8,531 nt of DNA from Gammaproteobacteria bacterium. Its GTDB lineage: Bacteria; Pseudomonadota; Gammaproteobacteria; HK1. The stretch's first letter is position 1, and every line of letters begins with the position of its first letter. Position numbers and translations under genes: made by a program. Shown piece after piece: positions 6,155-8,531 of the stretch. The stretch spans positions 1 to 8,531 of the forward strand of contig JAJECB010000367.1 of the NCBI GenBank assembly GCA_022822245.1. The letters are read 5' to 3'. The notes under the pieces were generated by a model, which worked only from the letters and a program-made list of their open reading frames with translations, made no database searches and had not been told where the DNA came from.

Positions 6155-6174
6155 TATCTTGGGCCTCGAACAGC

Positions 6175-6180
6175 GGAGGA
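6175..6180 (+). promoter_or_regulatory. Ribosome binding site that fixes the Rieske start
   Basis: GGAGGA lies 5 nt before the ATG at 6186. The longer in-frame alternative begins with TTG at 6159, only 5 bp past the operator dyad and without a Shine-Dalgarno match, so 6186 is preferred. Confidence 0.8.
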
Positions 6181-6185
6181 CGACG

Positions 6186-7616
6186 ATGTCAGACCACGCG
6201 GCAGTCGAGGCCGTTGCCGACACGCTCCTCGAAGAGGGGCTTCGCAACCTCTGGTATCCCGTCGCTCCGAGCTGGCAGGTCGGCGAGAACCCCCTCGGGG
6301 TCACCCGTCTCGGCGAGCGCATCGTCGTGTGGCGTGACCGGGACGGAGCCGTCCACGCCCTCGAGGACCGCTGCCCCCACCGGGGCGCCCGCCTCTCCCT
6401 CGGCTGGAATCTCGGCGATCGGCTGGCGTGCTGGTATCACGGCGTGGAGATCGACGCCGGGGGCACGGTTCTCGATGTCCCGGCCGTCGATTCCTGCCCC
6501 CTGACGGGGAAGACCGCGGTCCGCCGCTATCCCTGCCGCGAGGTGCGCGGAGCGATCTTCGCCTGGTTCGGCGACGCCCTTCACCAAGAGCCGGCGGAGC
6601 TCGGCCTCCCCGAGCAGCTCACCGACGATCGCTACGCGACCATGCTCTGCGTCGCCACCTGGGGCTGCAACTACCGCTACGCCATCGACAACGTGATGGA
6701 CCCGATGCACGGCACCTACCTGCATGCCCAGTCGCACTCGATGGCGCAGGGGAATCGACGTGCGCGACTGCGGGTGGTCCCGACCGAGACCGGATTCCTC
6801 TGCGAGAAGGAGGACCAGCGCAACGTCAACTTCGACTGGGTCGAGTTCGGCGCCACCGGCGGCCACTGGATGCGCCTCGAGATCCCCTACGGCGAGTCGG
6901 CCGGCCCGGGCGGGCCCTTCGGCATCGTCGGGTTCGTGACCCCGGTGGACCGGGAGACCTGCCAGGTCTACTTCTGGCGGGTTCGGCAGGTCGAGGGCTG
7001 GGAGCGGGATCTGTGGCGGTTCCTGTACCGCACGCGCCTCGAGTCGCTGCACTGGGACGTGCTCGAGCAGGACCGCCTCGTGCTCGAAGCGATGGCCGGC
7101 GACGCCCGGGAGCACGAGCTCCTCTACCAGCACGACACCGGGCTCGCCCGCGTGCGGCGCTTCATGGGGAAGGAGGCGGAGCGCCAGGCGGCGGCCCTCG
7201 CCGGAGACGGCGCTCGCGCGGCGGCGGCCCCGGACTCCAGCCCGCACCCGGTCGACGAGGCGCGGATTGCCGGGGGCGCCGGGTCTTCCGCGCGAAGGCA
7301 GCGGTTCCTCCCGCACCCGAACGGCGAGATCGAGTTCAACCCGTGGCTCGCCGAGCCGCGCGGAAGCAAGGGCGACGCCGCCACCGTGGAGGACTTCGCC
7401 GAGCCCCTGCTCTACCGGTGGCAGCACCGCGCGCGCGTGCCGACCGACTACGAGTCGCGGCTCGCCGACGAGCTGATGGCGACCTTCGCGACCGGGGTCC
7501 ACGACCTCTCGGGCATCGCCCTTCGCCTGAACGAGTCCGGCCTCGCCGGCCCGGGGGGCGGCCCCTGGACCGCGGAAGCCTTCTCCGCCGCCGTGCGCGA
7601 CCTCGCGTCGCCGTGA
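6186..7616 (+). CDS. Rieske non-heme iron oxygenase alpha subunit with fused C-terminal recombinase-like helix domain
   Basis: A 476-residue protein. The Rieske [2Fe-2S] site is Cys63-Pro-His65 and Cys82-Trp-Tyr-His85, inside EDRCPHRGARLS and ACWYHGVE. The mononuclear iron site is in NVMDPMHGTYLH (169-180): His175 and His180 are ligands, Asp172 is the conserved electron-bridging residue, and Asp296 in VLEQDRLVLEAM is the likely third ligand. Such enzymes use electrons from a separate reductase to oxygenate aromatic rings or demethylate substrates. The catalytic part ends near 330. An Ala/Pro/Gly-rich linker (about 332-372) then leads to residues 373-476. These include SRLADELMATFATGVHDL and IALRLNESGL followed by GGPWTAEAF, which resembles the recombinase-like helix domain that, as I recall, usually exists as a separate small protein beside Rieske oxygenase genes. 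No reductase or ferredoxin gene is in view. It is followed by the ABC ATPase with a 4-bp overlap. Substrate unknown; class is secure. Confidence 0.92.
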   Translation: MSDHAAVEAVADTLLEEGLRNLWYPVAPSWQVGENPLGVTRLGERIVVWRDRDGAVHALEDRCPHRGARLSLGWNLGDRLACWYHGVEIDAGGTVLDVPAVDSCPLTGKTAVRRYPCREVRGAIFAWFGDALHQEPAELGLPEQLTDDRYATMLCVATWGCNYRYAIDNVMDPMHGTYLHAQSHSMAQGNRRARLRVVPTETGFLCEKEDQRNVNFDWVEFGATGGHWMRLEIPYGESAGPGGPFGIVGFVTPVDRETCQVYFWRVRQVEGWERDLWRFLYRTRLESLHWDVLEQDRLVLEAMAGDAREHELLYQHDTGLARVRRFMGKEAERQAAALAGDGARAAAAPDSSPHPVDEARIAGGAGSSARRQRFLPHPNGEIEFNPWLAEPRGSKGDAATVEDFAEPLLYRWQHRARVPTDYESRLADELMATFATGVHDLSGIALRLNESGLAGPGGGPWTAEAFSAAVRDLASP

Positions 7617-8404
7617 CCCGGCCCGTCATCGAGTACGCCGGCGTCTCGAAGGTGTTCGCCGGCTCGGGCCGGAACCCTCCGGTGACCGCGATCGAGGACG
7701 TCTCTCTCGAAGTGGCGGACGGCGAGGTGGTGTCCCTCATCGGGCCGAGCGGCTGCGGCAAGTCGACCCTGCTCAATCTCGGCGCGGGCCTCGACCGGCC
7801 GACCGCCGGCGAGGTCTTCGCGGACGGCGAGCCGGTGGTCGAGCCGAATGACCACGTCGCCTTCATGCTGCAGAAGGACCTGCTGCTGCCCTGGCGCACG
7901 GTCCGGGCCAATGTCGAGCTCGGTCTCGAGATCCGCGGTGCGCCCGCCCCGATGCGGCGCGAGCGGTCCGAGTCGTTCCTTCGCCAGTGCCGGATCGCCG
8001 ACTTCGCGGAGAGCTATCCGCACGAGCTCTCGGGCGGGATGCGGCAGCGGGCGGCCCTCGCCCGGACCCTGGCCGTCGATCCGCGCGTGCTGCTCCTCGA
8101 CGAGCCGTTCTCCGCCCTCGACGCCCAGACCAAGATGGTGCTCCAGCAGGACCTTGCCCGGAGCCTCGCCGCCCATGCGAAGACGGCCCTCTTCATCACC
8201 CACGACCTCGCGGAGGCGATCGCCCTCTCCGACCGGGTGCTGGTCATGAGCCGGCGGCCGGGGCGCATCGTCGAGGAGCTTCCGGTCGATCTCCCGGACC
8301 GCGATGCACCGATCGCCCGGCGCCGGCATCCGCGGGCGAGCGAGTACGTGAGCCACCTCATGGAGTCGCTCGACATCCGGCATCTCGAAGTGGAAGCGGC
8401 CTGA
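7613..8404 (+). CDS. NitT/TauT-family ABC transporter ATP-binding protein
   Basis: A 263-residue ATPase with all ABC motifs intact: Walker A GPSGCGKS (44-51), Q-loop Gln87 in MLQKDLLLPWRTV, signature LSGGMRQR (139-146), Walker B VLLLDEP (159-165), D-loop SALD (167-170) and H-loop His197 in ITHD. The LLPWRTV sequence after the Q-loop and the SRRPGRIVEEL segment are typical of the nitrate/sulfonate/taurine (SsuB/TauB-like) importer subfamily. The start is GTG at 7613, overlapping the Rieske stop by 4 bp (GTGA), which implies translational coupling; a further upstream start would read through the Rieske gene out of frame. It would power an importer whose permease and periplasmic binding protein are not in the window. 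Given the neighbours, the cargo may be the oxygenase substrate, for example an aromatic acid or sulfonate; this is inference. Confidence 0.92.
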   Translation: MTRPVIEYAGVSKVFAGSGRNPPVTAIEDVSLEVADGEVVSLIGPSGCGKSTLLNLGAGLDRPTAGEVFADGEPVVEPNDHVAFMLQKDLLLPWRTVRANVELGLEIRGAPAPMRRERSESFLRQCRIADFAESYPHELSGGMRQRAALARTLAVDPRVLLLDEPFSALDAQTKMVLQQDLARSLAAHAKTALFITHDLAEAIALSDRVLVMSRRPGRIVEELPVDLPDRDAPIARRRHPRASEYVSHLMESLDIRHLEVEAA

Positions 8405-8531
8405 CGTGCTCCCGCGGCCGGTCACGCCAGGCCCGGAGACACCCGGGCTCGCACGACCTGGAGCGGGCGCCGCGCCCGGCCGTGCCGTTCAACCCGCATA
8501 GCTCACCAACTTTCGTCGCGAGGGCGTCAAG
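8405..8531. other. Non-coding end of window with a GC hairpin
   Basis: After the ABC ATPase stop there is no start with a convincing ribosome binding site. CGGGCG (8464-8469) pairs with CGCCCG (8473-8478) around CCG, without a T-run, so it is only a weak terminator candidate. The permease expected right after the ATPase does not begin here, so the transporter operon may be interrupted or its other genes may lie further on. Confidence 0.4.

Noticed and set aside
6189..7502. 437-codon frame on the minus strand opposite the Rieske gene
   Set aside because: G+C-driven shadow; the plus-strand frame has the complete Rieske and iron-binding motifs.
6428..8404. One long 658-codon frame running through the Rieske gene into the ABC ATPase
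   Set aside because: Only the part from the GTG at 7613 is real. Upstream it is an Arg/Pro-rich out-of-frame reading of the Rieske gene, open only because of high G+C.
8497..8531. Possible start of a mobile element at the window end
   Set aside because: Composition shifts slightly toward A/T, but no inverted repeat or coding frame can be shown in the remaining bases.

Overview
The window is high-G+C bacterial DNA. The 60-base block at 7381 is 75% G+C, while the block at 3001 inside the large ATPase gene is only 50%. Gene content (an NADP-dependent oxidoreductase, a ring-cleavage-type VOC dioxygenase, a Rieske oxygenase and a NitT/TauT-type ABC ATPase) fits a free-living soil or sediment bacterium with wide catabolic capacity. 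Gene structure, Shine-Dalgarno sites and sigma70-like promoters are bacterial; I cannot assign a phylum from this sequence alone.

Layout. (1) 2-361: C-terminal end of a CurA/YncB-type NADP-dependent oxidoreductase. (2) 409-4536: a two-gene cassette. It begins with a perfect 46-bp AT-rich palindrome at 409-454 that contains the -35 box of a strong sigma70-type promoter. Then come a 398-aa archaeal-type P-loop ATPase with a C-terminal winged helix, and a 947-aa STAND-like ATPase with a winged helix and a long TPR tail. The two genes overlap by one base (TGATG). (3) 4537-4739: a non-coding gap between convergent genes. (4) 4740-5669, minus strand: a two-domain VOC extradiol dioxygenase with all three iron ligands. 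(5) 5670-6185: a 516-bp divergent control region. It holds a minus-strand promoter, a REP/MITE-like hairpin with perfect 19-bp arms, a candidate 38-codon leader ORF, and a 20-bp dyad operator just before the Rieske gene. (6) 6186-7616: a Rieske oxygenase alpha subunit whose C-terminus carries a domain resembling the recombinase-like helix domain. (7) 7613-8404: a NitT/TauT-family ABC ATPase overlapping the Rieske gene by 4 bp. (8) 8405-8531: no gene seen.

How it works together. The VOC dioxygenase, Rieske oxygenase and transporter ATPase form a divergent catabolic locus, plausibly for uptake, ring hydroxylation and ring cleavage of an aromatic acid or similar compound. The substrate cannot be told from sequence. 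The dyad upstream of the Rieske gene suggests control by a dimeric repressor encoded elsewhere.

The two-ATPase cassette looks like an insertion into this region. It has lower G+C, its own palindromic operator-promoter, translational coupling, and two paired wHTH-ATPases, one with regular 43-residue TPR-like repeats. Neither protein has a recognisable effector domain. This module is the best candidate here for an undescribed system, possibly a sensor or conflict system, but that function is inference.
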